From assembly GCA_958295645.1 (NCBI GenBank), contig OY282361.1, positions 372,001 to 436,000 on the forward strand: DNA of 64,000 nt, read 5' to 3'. The notes beneath the pieces are model-generated. The model ran no database searches and was not told where the DNA came from. It was given only the letters and a program-made list of their open reading frames with translations. A program made the translations under genes and the position numbers. Source of the stretch: Longimicrobiales bacterium (GTDB taxonomy: Bacteria > Gemmatimonadota > Gemmatimonadetes > Longimicrobiales > Gaopeijiaceae). Shown here one piece after another: positions 10,385-18,267 of the stretch; the stretch's first letter is position 1; each line of letters starts with the position of its first letter.

Positions 10385-10864
10385 ATGGACACTCGAACCT
10401 ACACCAACTCGGAGCTCGACGCCCTGCGGGCGATGCCGAAGCACGTGACGAACCCCAAGGCGCGTTGGGCCGACAAGCCGAAGAGCAGGCCCGGTCACCG
10501 CCAGCGCACCTTTCGCGCTTCGGCATCGGGCGAGGGGGATGTCGGATTCATAGTTTTTCAGAGGGCCAGCCTTTCCGATCAACGCGATTTCTCTTGCGGA
10601 CTCGTGTGGACACCTCGCAATGGTCCTCGGCTTTCGCTTGCACGCTACAATGGCCCCGGGCACGAACACGGCGACATCTTTTTTCGTCCACACATCCATC
10701 TTGCTTCGGCACGGGCCATCGCGGAGGGAAGGAAGCCCGATTCCGAAGCGGAAGAGACCGACCGGTTTGAGACTGTCGAAGGCGCCCTAGCCTGCCTGAT
10801 AGCCGATTGCGCCGTAACCGGCCTGCGCACGGAGCCGGACCAACCAAGGCTGACTTTGACATGA
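10385..10864 (+). CDS. Unknown 159-residue protein between res and mod
   Basis: No family is recognised with confidence. The protein begins YTNSELDALRAMPKH, then has a strand-rich middle (GFIVFQRASLSDQRDFSCGL, LSLARYN) and a motif DIFFRPHIHLASARAI with two histidines, and ends in a helical segment rich in acid residues. The ATG lies 2 nt after the res stop, and the stop overlaps the next ATG. It is therefore tightly coupled to both the restriction subunit and the DUF1828-like gene. Local GC is lower than in the core genes. A longer start inside res at 10331 is possible but less likely. Confidence 0.75.
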   Translation: MDTRTYTNSELDALRAMPKHVTNPKARWADKPKSRPGHRQRTFRASASGEGDVGFIVFQRASLSDQRDFSCGLVWTPRNGPRLSLARYNGPGHEHGDIFFRPHIHLASARAIAEGRKPDSEAEETDRFETVEGALACLIADCAVTGLRTEPDQPRLTLT

Positions 10865-11640
10865 CGCTTGATCTTGGTGCCGTCCGGAAGCTACTCTGCG
10901 AACGATTGTGCCACGATGTGGAGGTAGTCCAGCCCTTTGACGATGCCCTCATGGTCCGAACGCACTTTCGGTTCCCGGACGGCGACACCTACCCCATCCA
11001 TCTTTCTGTCTCGGCCTCGGGAGGATTGGTGCTGTCCGATCGCGGCCACACGTTGATGCATATCAGCTACGAGCACGAGGTGGACTCATTTATGGACGGA
11101 ACCCGAGGGATGCTCATGGAACGCATCATGACAGAGAGCGGTCTGCATTGGAATGGCGGCGCTTTCTGTCTTGATACATCGCCAGAAAAGCTGTCCGAAG
11201 CTGTTTTCGTGTTCGGCCAGGCGTTGACGAGAATTTACGATCTGACCCTTCTATCGCGGTCCAATGTCGGATCCACGTTCTATGATGATCTGGCTGATCT
11301 CTTGACTAGTCTGATCGACGAATCACAAGTCGAGCGAGACTATCGGCCGGCGGTACCGAATTCGGATGCCTATCCCGTGGACTACATGATCAAGGGCAAC
11401 CAGGAGAATCACGTCTTCCTCTATGGTGTGCCTAATCGGGACAAAGCTCGATTGACGACCATCATGTTGTCGCACTTCCACAGAAGCAGCCTTAGCTTTG
11501 AATCGATCATTGTCTTTGAGAATCAGGCAGAGATTCCAAGGCTTGACCTCGCTCGACTGACGGATGTCGGCGGGGACATGGTCTCTTCTCTAGCGGCAAC
11601 GGACGACCTGGGTCGCAAACTGCGCCAGCGCACGGCCTGA
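10861..11640 (+). CDS. DUF1828/DUF1829-like protein
   Basis: This 259-residue protein resembles the two-domain DUF1828-DUF1829 family found in phages and mobile regions. The N-terminal part (about 15-60) has the DUF1828 pattern of a dGD...hlsv strand followed by GGLVLSDRGHTL. The C-terminal part (about 150-255) has DYMIKG and VFLYGVP strands and a final LATDDLGRKL-type segment like DUF1829. No catalytic site is evident and the biochemical role of the family is not known. The ATG overlaps the preceding stop, and mod starts 1 nt after this gene's TGA. Base composition is clearly AT-richer than the housekeeping genes, consistent with transfer. Confidence 0.7.
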   Translation: MTLDLGAVRKLLCERLCHDVEVVQPFDDALMVRTHFRFPDGDTYPIHLSVSASGGLVLSDRGHTLMHISYEHEVDSFMDGTRGMLMERIMTESGLHWNGGAFCLDTSPEKLSEAVFVFGQALTRIYDLTLLSRSNVGSTFYDDLADLLTSLIDESQVERDYRPAVPNSDAYPVDYMIKGNQENHVFLYGVPNRDKARLTTIMLSHFHRSSLSFESIIVFENQAEIPRLDLARLTDVGGDMVSSLAATDDLGRKLRQRTA

Positions 11641-11641
11641 C

Positions 11642-14602
11642 GTGGCGAGGCGACGCCGAGAGCCAAAGCAGGTGGAGGCGCTGACCCACGCTGAGGCGTC
11701 TCGCAGGAACATACCCACCGCCGAATACCAGCCGGTCATGGACCCTGCGGACGACGAACCCATCCAGGTCGCCTACGAGCGTCGCAACCGCGACCTTGAC
11801 CCCCAACTGGTGTGGCGTGGCAAGGATATGCAGGACTGGTCCGACCTAGCGGTTCCGGCTCCACCGCTGTTCATCCAAGAAAAGATTCATCCGAAAGTCT
11901 TGATCGACGACCTTCGTCGGCAGAGCCGGGAATCCGCGGCGGCGGGCGAGGATGAACACCCCGACCTCTTCGCCGACTTCAACGGCCTCCCCGAGGGCGA
12001 CGCCAAGACCGAGTTCTACCAGCACGACGCCAACTGGTCCAACCGGATGATCCTCGGCGACAGCCTCCAAGTCATGGCTTCCCTGGCCGAGCGGGAGGGC
12101 CTGCGCGGCAAGGTCCAATGCATCTACATGGACCCGCCCTACGGCATCAAGTTCAACTCCAACTTCCAATGGTCCACCACCAGCCGGGACGTGAAAGACG
12201 GAAAAGCCGAACACATGACCCGCGAGCCCGAGCAGGTGAAGGCGTTTCGGGATACCTGGCGAGACGGTGTTCATTCCTACCTGACGTACATGCGGGATCG
12301 GCTGACGGTTGCTCGCGATCTCTTGACCGAGAGCGGATCGATCTTCGTGCAGATTGGAGACGAGAACGTGCACCGGGTGAGGGCTTTGATGGACGAGGTG
12401 TTTGGGGAGCAGAATTTCGTCAGCTCAATTACGTGCCGTGTTACTAGCGGCACTACGAAGGGACGTTCAATAAAAGGGGTAGCCGACTTTCTGCTTTGGT
12501 ATTGCAAGGATGCTACGAGAACGAAGTTTCGTCGTTTGCTTGAGAGGCGCGACGTCTTGACTGGAATGTACAATCAAGTGGAAGAAGTCGACGGCTCGCG
12601 GCGGTCGATGTCGCCAAAGGAAAGGCAGGATGCGACTACCCTGCCAAGGGGTGCTAGAGCATTCCGAAAATTGCCGTTGCACTCCATGAACACCGGCGAT
12701 CACGAGCCGCGGCCTGCGTTTGGATCCACGTGGCGAATACCGCCAATGCGAAGTTGGCGGTATTCGCCACGTGGATTTCAACGCCTGCTCGCGGCGAATC
12801 GCGTTCAGGCGGACAAGACAGCGTTGAGTTCGATCTACTACCACGGCGACTACGCTGCTTCTGAAATCAGCAACTTGTGGACGGACACCGGCCCGGAGAT
12901 CGCCAAGTCCTATGTTGTCCAAACAAGCAGGCGATTGATTCAACGCTGCGTCTTGATGACCACCGATCCCGGCGACCTCGTCCTGGACCCTACCTGCGGC
13001 TCTGGCACCACCGCTTACGTCGCTGAGCAATGGGGACGTCGCTGGATTACCATCGACACGTCTCGGGTCGCTCTTGCCTTGGCCCGTGCCCGCGTGATGG
13101 GAGCTCGCTATCCGTACTACCTGCTCGCGGACTCGAGGGAAGGGCTGGAGAAGGAAGCACGGCTGGCGAGAAGGACGCCTGATGAAGCCAGAGCAACCTC
13201 CGGTGACATTCGCCAGGGCTTCGTGTACGAGCGTGTGCCTCACATTACGCTGAAGTCGATCGCGAACAACGCGGAGATCGACGAGATATGGGAGCAGTAT
13301 CAGCCGATTTTGGAGCAGCTTCGAGCCCGCATCAACAAGGCACGCGACGAAGAGTGGGAGGAATGGGAGATTCCGCGACATGCCGAAGAACCTTGGGACA
13401 AAAAAGCTTCTGTGCTTTTCACTCGCCTCAAGAAGGAGCAATGGAAGAAGGAAGCCAACACCTCCAGCGTCCACCGACTTCTCGATGAAATGAACGCGGT
13501 CCTGGGACGACGCTACACGATGGAGTCGTTGCCCAAGCGTCCTGCGGATCCGTGGCCCAAGGAGCACGCGACGATTCATGCGGAGTGGTGGAAGGGCCGA
13601 GTCGCGCGGCAGAAGGAGATCGACGCATCCATCGCGGCGAAGGCCACCTACGAATACCTGTACGACAAACCCTACGAGGACAAGCGCAGGGTTCGCGTGT
13701 CCGGCCCCTTCACGGTGGAAAGCCTCTCGCCGCACCGGGAACTGGGGGTCGCCGAGAACGACGATCTCGTGGACAGCGTGGCTGAAGAGAACCTTGGCTA
13801 CGGGACGAAGCCGGACTTCGTCGGGATGGTCCTGGAGAACCTGCGCACGGCCGGCGTACAGCAGGCCCACAAAGAAGACAAGATCGCATTCTCCTCGCTG
13901 TCGCAGTGGCCCGGCCGGCTGGTGTGCGCGGAGGGTCGGTTCGTCAAGGACGGGGGCCGGTCTCGGACCGAACAACGGGCGGCAGTCTTCGTCGGCCCCG
14001 AGTTCGGGACGGTCGCACGGCCCGACTTGGCGGCTGCGGCGCGGGAGGCAGGCGAGGCGGGATTCGACGTGCTGATTGCATGCGCCTTCAACTACGGGCC
14101 ACACGCGGCCGAGTTCAACAAGCTTGGCCGCATTCCCGTGCTGAAGGCGCGGATGAACGCGGACCTCCACATGGCCGAGGACCTCAAGAACACGGGCAAG
14201 GGCAACTTGTTCGTGGTCTTCGGGGAGCCGGACATCGAGATCCTGCCGGCCAACGACGGTGCCCCGGACGACGATCGCATTCGCGTGAAGATTCGCGGCG
14301 TCGACGTTTTCCACCCGGGTAGCGGCGAGATACGCAGCGACGGCCCCGACGGAATCGCCTGCTGGTTCATCGACACGGACTACAACGAGGAGAGCTTCTT
14401 CGTGCGCCACGCGTACTTTCTCGGCGCCGGCGATCCGTACAAGGCCTTGAAGACGACCCTCAAGGCCGAGATCGACCCGGAAGCGTGGGCCACGCTCAAG
14501 AGCGACACGTCCCGGGCCTTCGACCGTCCGAAGACGGGCCGCATCGCGGTCAAGGTCATCAACCACCTGGGCGACGAGGTGATGAAGGTGTTCCGAGCAT
14601 GA
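11642..14602 (+). CDS. Type III DNA adenine methyltransferase subunit (Mod)
   Basis: A 986-residue site-specific N6-adenine methyltransferase that gives the type III complex its specificity. The catalytic DPPYG is at 164-168 and the SAM motif DPTCGSGTT at 449-457. Motif IV precedes motif I, the beta-class order of Mod proteins. The region between them (about 250-440) is the expected target-recognition domain. It is noticeably AT-richer and contains a perfect inverted repeat at 12724-12776. A long C-terminal part (about 480-986) is normal for the group paired with BPTD_3080-type Res. The start is GTG at 11642, one base after the previous stop. Confidence 0.9.
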   Translation: MARRRREPKQVEALTHAEASRRNIPTAEYQPVMDPADDEPIQVAYERRNRDLDPQLVWRGKDMQDWSDLAVPAPPLFIQEKIHPKVLIDDLRRQSRESAAAGEDEHPDLFADFNGLPEGDAKTEFYQHDANWSNRMILGDSLQVMASLAEREGLRGKVQCIYMDPPYGIKFNSNFQWSTTSRDVKDGKAEHMTREPEQVKAFRDTWRDGVHSYLTYMRDRLTVARDLLTESGSIFVQIGDENVHRVRALMDEVFGEQNFVSSITCRVTSGTTKGRSIKGVADFLLWYCKDATRTKFRRLLERRDVLTGMYNQVEEVDGSRRSMSPKERQDATTLPRGARAFRKLPLHSMNTGDHEPRPAFGSTWRIPPMRSWRYSPRGFQRLLAANRVQADKTALSSIYYHGDYAASEISNLWTDTGPEIAKSYVVQTSRRLIQRCVLMTTDPGDLVLDPTCGSGTTAYVAEQWGRRWITIDTSRVALALARARVMGARYPYYLLADSREGLEKEARLARRTPDEARATSGDIRQGFVYERVPHITLKSIANNAEIDEIWEQYQPILEQLRARINKARDEEWEEWEIPRHAEEPWDKKASVLFTRLKKEQWKKEANTSSVHRLLDEMNAVLGRRYTMESLPKRPADPWPKEHATIHAEWWKGRVARQKEIDASIAAKATYEYLYDKPYEDKRRVRVSGPFTVESLSPHRELGVAENDDLVDSVAEENLGYGTKPDFVGMVLENLRTAGVQQAHKEDKIAFSSLSQWPGRLVCAEGRFVKDGGRSRTEQRAAVFVGPEFGTVARPDLAAAAREAGEAGFDVLIACAFNYGPHAAEFNKLGRIPVLKARMNADLHMAEDLKNTGKGNLFVVFGEPDIEILPANDGAPDDDRIRVKIRGVDVFHPGSGEIRSDGPDGIACWFIDTDYNEESFFVRHAYFLGAGDPYKALKTTLKAEIDPEAWATLKSDTSRAFDRPKTGRIAVKVINHLGDEVMKVFRA
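12724..12776. repeat. Perfect 23-bp inverted repeat inside mod
   Basis: Arms 12724-12746 and 12754-12776 are exact reverse complements around a 7-nt loop (TGCGAAG). Each arm also holds a small inverted repeat, TGGCG-N5-CGCCA, so a cruciform with branched arms is possible. The element is read in frame as part of Mod residues 362-378 (STWRIPP...WRYSPRG), between motif IV and motif I. No stop or frameshift results. It looks like a palindromic element inserted within a coding region. No second full copy was noticed in this window. Confidence 0.92.
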
Positions 14603-14921
14603 GTTCCACGCCGACGTCCCAGTCCCAACCGACTCGGAGCGAAGTCCTGGACGTTTTGCGCACCCACAAGAGCGAACTGGCTCGCCGATTCCGCGTCGAG
14701 GACCTCGCCCGCTTCGGCTCCTTCGGACGCGACCATGCCACCGAGGACAGCGACATCGACATCCTGGTTCGTTTCAACGCGCCGGCGACGCCGAGGTGGT
14801 TCTTTGGAACGCAGGCTTACTTGGAAGACTTGCTGGGACGACGCGCGTGGACCTCGTCACGGACAAGGTGCTGCGCCCCGAGTTCCGGCCCTACGTGGAA
14901 GCCGAAGCGATCCGTGTCTGA
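14599..14921 (+). pseudogene. MNT-type nucleotidyltransferase antitoxin, frameshifted
   Basis: The product starts as a minimal nucleotidyltransferase: RFGSFGRDHATEDSDIDILV holds the GS...D-x-D active site at about 40-57, followed by YLEDLLG. At about 14841-14850 the family ending VDLVTDKVLRPE, then PYVEAEAIRV, continues in the frame one base back and ends at TGA 14919-14921. One missing base therefore separates the two halves. The unshifted frame instead runs on as arginine/serine-rich sequence. Such proteins pair with HEPN toxins and modify them or block their RNase activity. A sequencing error is possible, but the partner is also broken. Confidence 0.8.
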
Positions 14922-15075
14922 GCGGAAGGCGAAGCCCCGGGACTGGCAAGAGGCCGCCATGTCGGCCGAGTGGACGATGCCTTCTGATCCATGGCGTCAG
15001 ATGGTTGGACGAATGGGCTCTACTAGGGCTGTGAACCCGAAGCGTAGCCGGATTTCTTCCTCCAGTTCGTACTGA
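14914..15075 (+). pseudogene. Truncated HEPN (DUF86-like) toxin remnant
   Basis: A GTG at 14914 overlaps the end of the nucleotidyltransferase and opens with SERKAKPRDW, matching the usual start of DUF86/HEPN partners (RDWR/RDWK). Similarity stops after about 12 residues. The rest of the frame, to 15075, is unrelated. The position directly after an MNT gene supports the reading. The toxin body has been deleted, with the break point falling beside the oppositely oriented DUF4411 gene. Confidence 0.5.
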
Positions 15076-15548
15076 AGTCCAGGTGACGTCAACTCGAACG
15101 TATTGCAAGTCTGTATTTCAAGAGCCCCGGCGACGTCAGGCAAGTGCCGATTCGCTCGTTGCTTAGTGGGCTTGGATACCTCCGTGGTCACAATACAACG
15201 GCTTGATGGATCCCGAAGCGCATACGCGATTAGGAACGGGTCGCATCCAAGAGTTTGGATTTCGTCGTCCGTAAGGTCGCGAGCGTAGCCCTGATGTACT
15301 GCTTGGTCGACTAGACGCGGCTCAGGTTCTTCATTCAGCACAAGCGCGTTCTTGAAATCCATAATGCGCACCCTCCTGGCCAACCCGCACTTACCGCATG
15401 CCACTTCTGCGTGAATCTCTACCGGAATCTTGACATGCTCTTCCACGCCCATGTGTGAAAGCCATTCCCAAAACTCGGGAACGCGAGCCATCGGATAGTA
15501 ATCGCGATCTGCATCAATCAACACATTCGCGTCAAGAAGATACAACAT
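14997..15548 (-). CDS. DUF4411 family protein, PIN-like toxin candidate
   Basis: A 183-residue protein starting LYLLDANVLIDADRDYYP, the DUF4411 form of a PIN-domain first strand with Asp near residue 7. A second acid cluster lies at PVEIHAEV (about 42-49), and a third motif CDPFLIAYAL (about 122-131) supplies another Asp. PIN proteins are metal-dependent RNases. The family usually follows an XRE-ImmA/IrrE gene, as here: the ATG overlaps the 3' end of that gene by 17 nt. The frame also covers the dead HEPN fragment on the other strand. A toxin role is inferred from the pairing. Confidence 0.85.
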   Translation of the reverse strand: MLYLLDANVLIDADRDYYPMARVPEFWEWLSHMGVEEHVKIPVEIHAEVACGKCGLARRVRIMDFKNALVLNEEPEPRLVDQAVHQGYARDLTDDEIQTLGCDPFLIAYALRDPSSRCIVTTEVSKPTKQRANRHLPDVAGALEIQTCNTFELTSPGLQYELEEEIRLRFGFTALVEPIRPTI

Positions 15549-16746
15549 CTGCCGCGCGATTGTTTACCGATGCCTTCGAGAGAACGCGGTGAACGTTGTT
15601 GGCAGCGACGGCTAGGAGTCTTCCGGCCTTGATTGTCGTCAGTTCGCCCGAAGCCACGAGCAGGCGGACGACATCGAGCATTCGTGCACCCAGCCTATGC
15701 CGTCGCACTTTGTAGTAGCTGGGTCCGCCCTGTGCCCTGCCGAGTTCGGCTTCGCGTTTCGCGGCCCACTTGTCTCGGTAGTGCCTCGACAACGCCCGCC
15801 AGTCGACATGGGAGAACATACCCAGACGGTAGAGACGATACGCGACCATAGACGCACTGACGTTGCGGCCTCGAGAGAAATCGCCTACGAGATCGGCAAC
15901 AGCAGAAATCGCATGCGTCTTTGGCAGTCGAATCTTGGAGAGTTCGTGTTTTGGAAGCAAGTATTCCGATGCTACGTCATTGCAGAATCTCTCAATGGAC
16001 AGTTCTGGTACGCCTCCGCTGACGGCCGTTTGGCCCAGCCATATGTGCGTCAACTCGTGAAGAAGCGTGAAGGCCCAGGCCCGACGATGGTCGTTGAGAT
16101 TGACGACCGCGAACGGTGCGATGGGGTCAGCAAGCGCGAAGCCTCGAAAAACGTCGGCATCCATGTTCGTATGGTGGCTACCTAGATTGCCTTCCAGAAG
16201 TACGAATACGCCGGTTGCTTCGGCATGTGCACGCAGTACTCGGAAGGCATCGGTCGCCGTCGAGGCCTGTCGGAAATCATCAAGTTGCATGCCCAAAGTC
16301 TCGCGAATCGAGACCAGGACGGACTGCACGCCGTCTTCTATCGACCGCGAACCGACGAAGGCAAGTGCTTGGGCACCCTCTTGCTCCTCCATCGCGGACC
16401 GCAGAATCGCCATTCGTGCGCGGACTCTTCGAAACAAGGCGTCCAAGCATGCGTCATCCCGAGGAGAGTGCTCGGTCAACACCGTGTTGCGGCAATCTTG
16501 TCCTCGTTGCCCGGATGGAGGCGGCGCAGACATGTAGAAGACCACGAGCGGCCGGCGATACTGCTTGGCCATCGTCGTCAACATCGGTCGGCTGGGAGCG
16601 ACAAGGCCGTCCTCCAGAGCCTGCAATCTCTCGGTGGCCGTGATGCCCTTGGCGTCTTTCAGGTGCAACTTGGAGACGGCTTCTTCGCGGCTCAGGCCTG
16701 CGGTTTCCCTGGCCCATCGGAGCACCTGCGGACTTACGTCAGGCAT
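15532..16746 (-). CDS. XRE-family HTH with ImmA/IrrE metallopeptidase domain
   Basis: Residues about 5-65 form a helix-turn-helix (VLRWARETAGLSREEAV, then a TATERLQALEDG segment). The ImmA/IrrE zinc peptidase domain covers about 160-290 with HELTHIWLG as the HExxH motif and a downstream ERFCNDVASEYLLP carrying the third acidic ligand. A helical C-terminal extension reaches residue 404. Members cleave repressors or act as antitoxins to DUF4411 proteins, which is the gene immediately downstream. GC is lower than in the flanking core genes. The stop of an AAA+ ATPase fragment overlaps this gene's start by 8 nt. Confidence 0.88.
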   Translation of the reverse strand: MPDVSPQVLRWARETAGLSREEAVSKLHLKDAKGITATERLQALEDGLVAPSRPMLTTMAKQYRRPLVVFYMSAPPPSGQRGQDCRNTVLTEHSPRDDACLDALFRRVRARMAILRSAMEEQEGAQALAFVGSRSIEDGVQSVLVSIRETLGMQLDDFRQASTATDAFRVLRAHAEATGVFVLLEGNLGSHHTNMDADVFRGFALADPIAPFAVVNLNDHRRAWAFTLLHELTHIWLGQTAVSGGVPELSIERFCNDVASEYLLPKHELSKIRLPKTHAISAVADLVGDFSRGRNVSASMVAYRLYRLGMFSHVDWRALSRHYRDKWAAKREAELGRAQGGPSYYKVRRHRLGARMLDVVRLLVASGELTTIKAGRLLAVAANNVHRVLSKASVNNRAADVVSS

Positions 16747-16933
16747 CCGTCCGTGCCCTTCGAGTTCTTGCTTTCTCGTACCGATACGCGGCCACGATGT
16801 GATCTTCCGTAAGGTGCGAACCGTCGCCCAGCAGAACCATCTCCTTCATCGCCCGGCGCAAGACGCGCTCCACGTCCGCGTGGCTCGCACCGTCGAACTG
16901 TCGCAACAGGTTGCCGTTCGCCACAGCCAAGCT
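16739..16933 (-). pseudogene. C-terminal remnant of an AAA+ ATPase
   Basis: About 64 codons, reading LLRQFDGASHADVERVLRRA, then MKEMVL and LTEDHIVAA before the stop at 16739, match the small helical lid of AAA+ ATPases (GaSxADVER...A, then a sensor-like tail). Upstream of 16933 the frame turns into proline/arginine-rich sequence with no Walker motifs, so the ATPase core is gone. The stop overlaps the start of the XRE-ImmA/IrrE gene, indicating a former three-gene operon. Confidence 0.6.
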
Positions 16934-17259
16934 CCTTGGTGGTGCCGTCCTGGACGGCGTTCGAGGAGGGGCGACGCCGTGAATCCTACTAGAGGCCCTT
17001 TCGAGCCGCAACCGGACTGATCGTCGTGTCGGACCTGGACGCGGGCCGGGTGTTGCATGGGGCGAGGGGCGGGTGTCATGAGGCTGTTCCGAGCATGAGC
17101 GGCCCCACGCCGCCGCTCTCCGCTCCCCAGAATCGGTCCGAATCGACCATGGCGGCGGCCCGCCCGGCAGTACAGGTTTCAGGGGTCGGCGGCCGTCCCG
17201 TCCGGAACCATGGCGGCTCCGCTTCGCCAGCTTGTCGCCCGCAACGCTCGGAGGACCGT
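16934..17259. other. Gene-free right border of the defence island
   Basis: No convincing coding region is seen in these 326 bases. The stretch holds a short sequence resembling the mod/MNT junction (17078-17116) and a GGAGG ribosome site for obgE at 17250-17254. It marks the change from mobile, lower-GC sequence back to the core gene block. Confidence 0.6.
17078..17116 (+). repeat. Degenerate copy of the mod-MNT junction (14582-14616)
   Basis: The 15-mer TGTTCCGAGCATGAG occurs at 14589-14603, spanning the mod stop and the MNT start, and again at 17085-17099. Similarity extends on both sides: the codons before the stop read VMKVFRA at mod and VMRLFRA here, and CCACGCCG follows the ATG in both. 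This suggests a remnant of a second mod-type 3' end, so that the toxin-antitoxin block at 14.6-17.0 kb is bracketed by related sequence. Confidence 0.5.
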
Positions 17260-18267
17260 TTGTTCGTCGATTCTGCGACAATTGAGGTGTGTGCGGGCGC
17301 GGGCGGGGCCGGGGCCGAGGCGTTCCGGCGGGAGAAGGGGGTGCCGCGCGGCGGCCCCTCGGGGGGCGACGGGGGGAAGGGAGGCGATGTCGTCTTGGTC
17401 GCCGCCGGCGGCCTCTCGACGCTGAGCGAGTTCCGGTACCGCAAGCATCACCGCGCGGAGCGGGGCGCGCACGGCGAGGGGTCGAACCGCACGGGGAGGA
17501 GCGGCCAGGACTTGGAACTGCGCGCGCCGCCCGGCACCGAGGTTTTCGACGACGAGACGGCGGCCAAGGTGGGCGAGCTCGTCGAGCCGGGGCAGCGGCT
17601 CGTGGTGGCGCGAGGCGGACGGGGCGGGCGGGGCAACGCGCGCTTTGCTTCGCCGACGCGGCAGGCGCCGCGGCGCTGGGAGTCCGGAGGGGAAGGGGAA
17701 CGGCGGCGGCTTCGCCTGGAGCTCAAGCTGCTCGCCGATGTCGGGCTGGTCGGGGAACCGAACGCGGGGAAGTCCACGTTGCTCTCTCGCGTCAGCGGCG
17801 CCAAGCCGAAGATCGCCGGCTATCCGTTCACCACGCTGTCGCCTGTGCTCGGGGTCGTGGACTTGCCGGACTTTCGGTCGTTCGTGCTGGCGGACATCCC
17901 CGGCATCATCGAAGGCGCGCATGAAGGCAAGGGCCTGGGCCACCAGTTTCTCCGCCACATCGAGCGCACGCGGGCGCTGTTGCTGCTGGTGCCCGCCGAC
18001 GTGGCCGATCCGAGCGCCACGCTCGCCGGACTGCGCGCGGAGTTGGAGAAGTACTCCGCCCAGCTGGGTCGCCTGCCGTTCGCGGCGGTGCTGTCGAAGG
18101 CGGATCTGTACGCTGGGGGCGTCCCCGTCCGCAGTCTGCCTGCGCCGGGTGCTTGGGCCACGTACAAAGTGAGCGCAACGACCGGCGAAGGGATCGCGGA
18201 GTTGCTGGAAGGGTGCTGGCGGCAGGTTCGCGCGGCGCCGGACGCCGACGAGGAGGACGAATGGTAG
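17260..18267 (+). CDS. obgE: GTPase Obg/CgtA
   Basis: A 335-residue P-loop GTPase that binds the 50S ribosomal subunit. The glycine-rich Obg fold covers 1-158. The G domain shows G1 GEPNAGKS at 165-172, switch sequence YPFTTLSP, and G3 DIPG at 212-215. The TTG at 17260 is chosen because FVDSATIEV matches the universal Obg N-terminus and GGAGG lies five bases upstream. Longer upstream readings are Arg/Ser/Pro-rich and unlike the family. The C-terminus ends in an acidic DADEEDEW. Its stop overlaps the dprA start. Confidence 0.95.
   Translation: MFVDSATIEVCAGAGGAGAEAFRREKGVPRGGPSGGDGGKGGDVVLVAAGGLSTLSEFRYRKHHRAERGAHGEGSNRTGRSGQDLELRAPPGTEVFDDETAAKVGELVEPGQRLVVARGGRGGRGNARFASPTRQAPRRWESGGEGERRRLRLELKLLADVGLVGEPNAGKSTLLSRVSGAKPKIAGYPFTTLSPVLGVVDLPDFRSFVLADIPGIIEGAHEGKGLGHQFLRHIERTRALLLLVPADVADPSATLAGLRAELEKYSAQLGRLPFAAVLSKADLYAGGVPVRSLPAPGAWATYKVSATTGEGIAELLEGCWRQVRAAPDADEEDEW

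Noticed and set aside
7215-10526. Long minus-strand open frame of 1103 codons opposite res
   Set aside because: The plus strand has clear helicase and nuclease motifs. The minus frame is His/Arg/Val-rich with no domain, a usual effect of high GC at third positions.
12467-14566. Minus-strand frame of 699 codons opposite mod
   Set aside because: It covers the conserved Mod motifs and shows no motif of its own. It repeats the WRIPP/WRYSPRG peptide only because the DNA there is palindromic.
14842-14850. Programmed frameshift in the nucleotidyltransferase gene
   Set aside because: No slippery heptamer or following structure is evident at the break, and the HEPN partner is also destroyed, so decay or sequence error is simpler.
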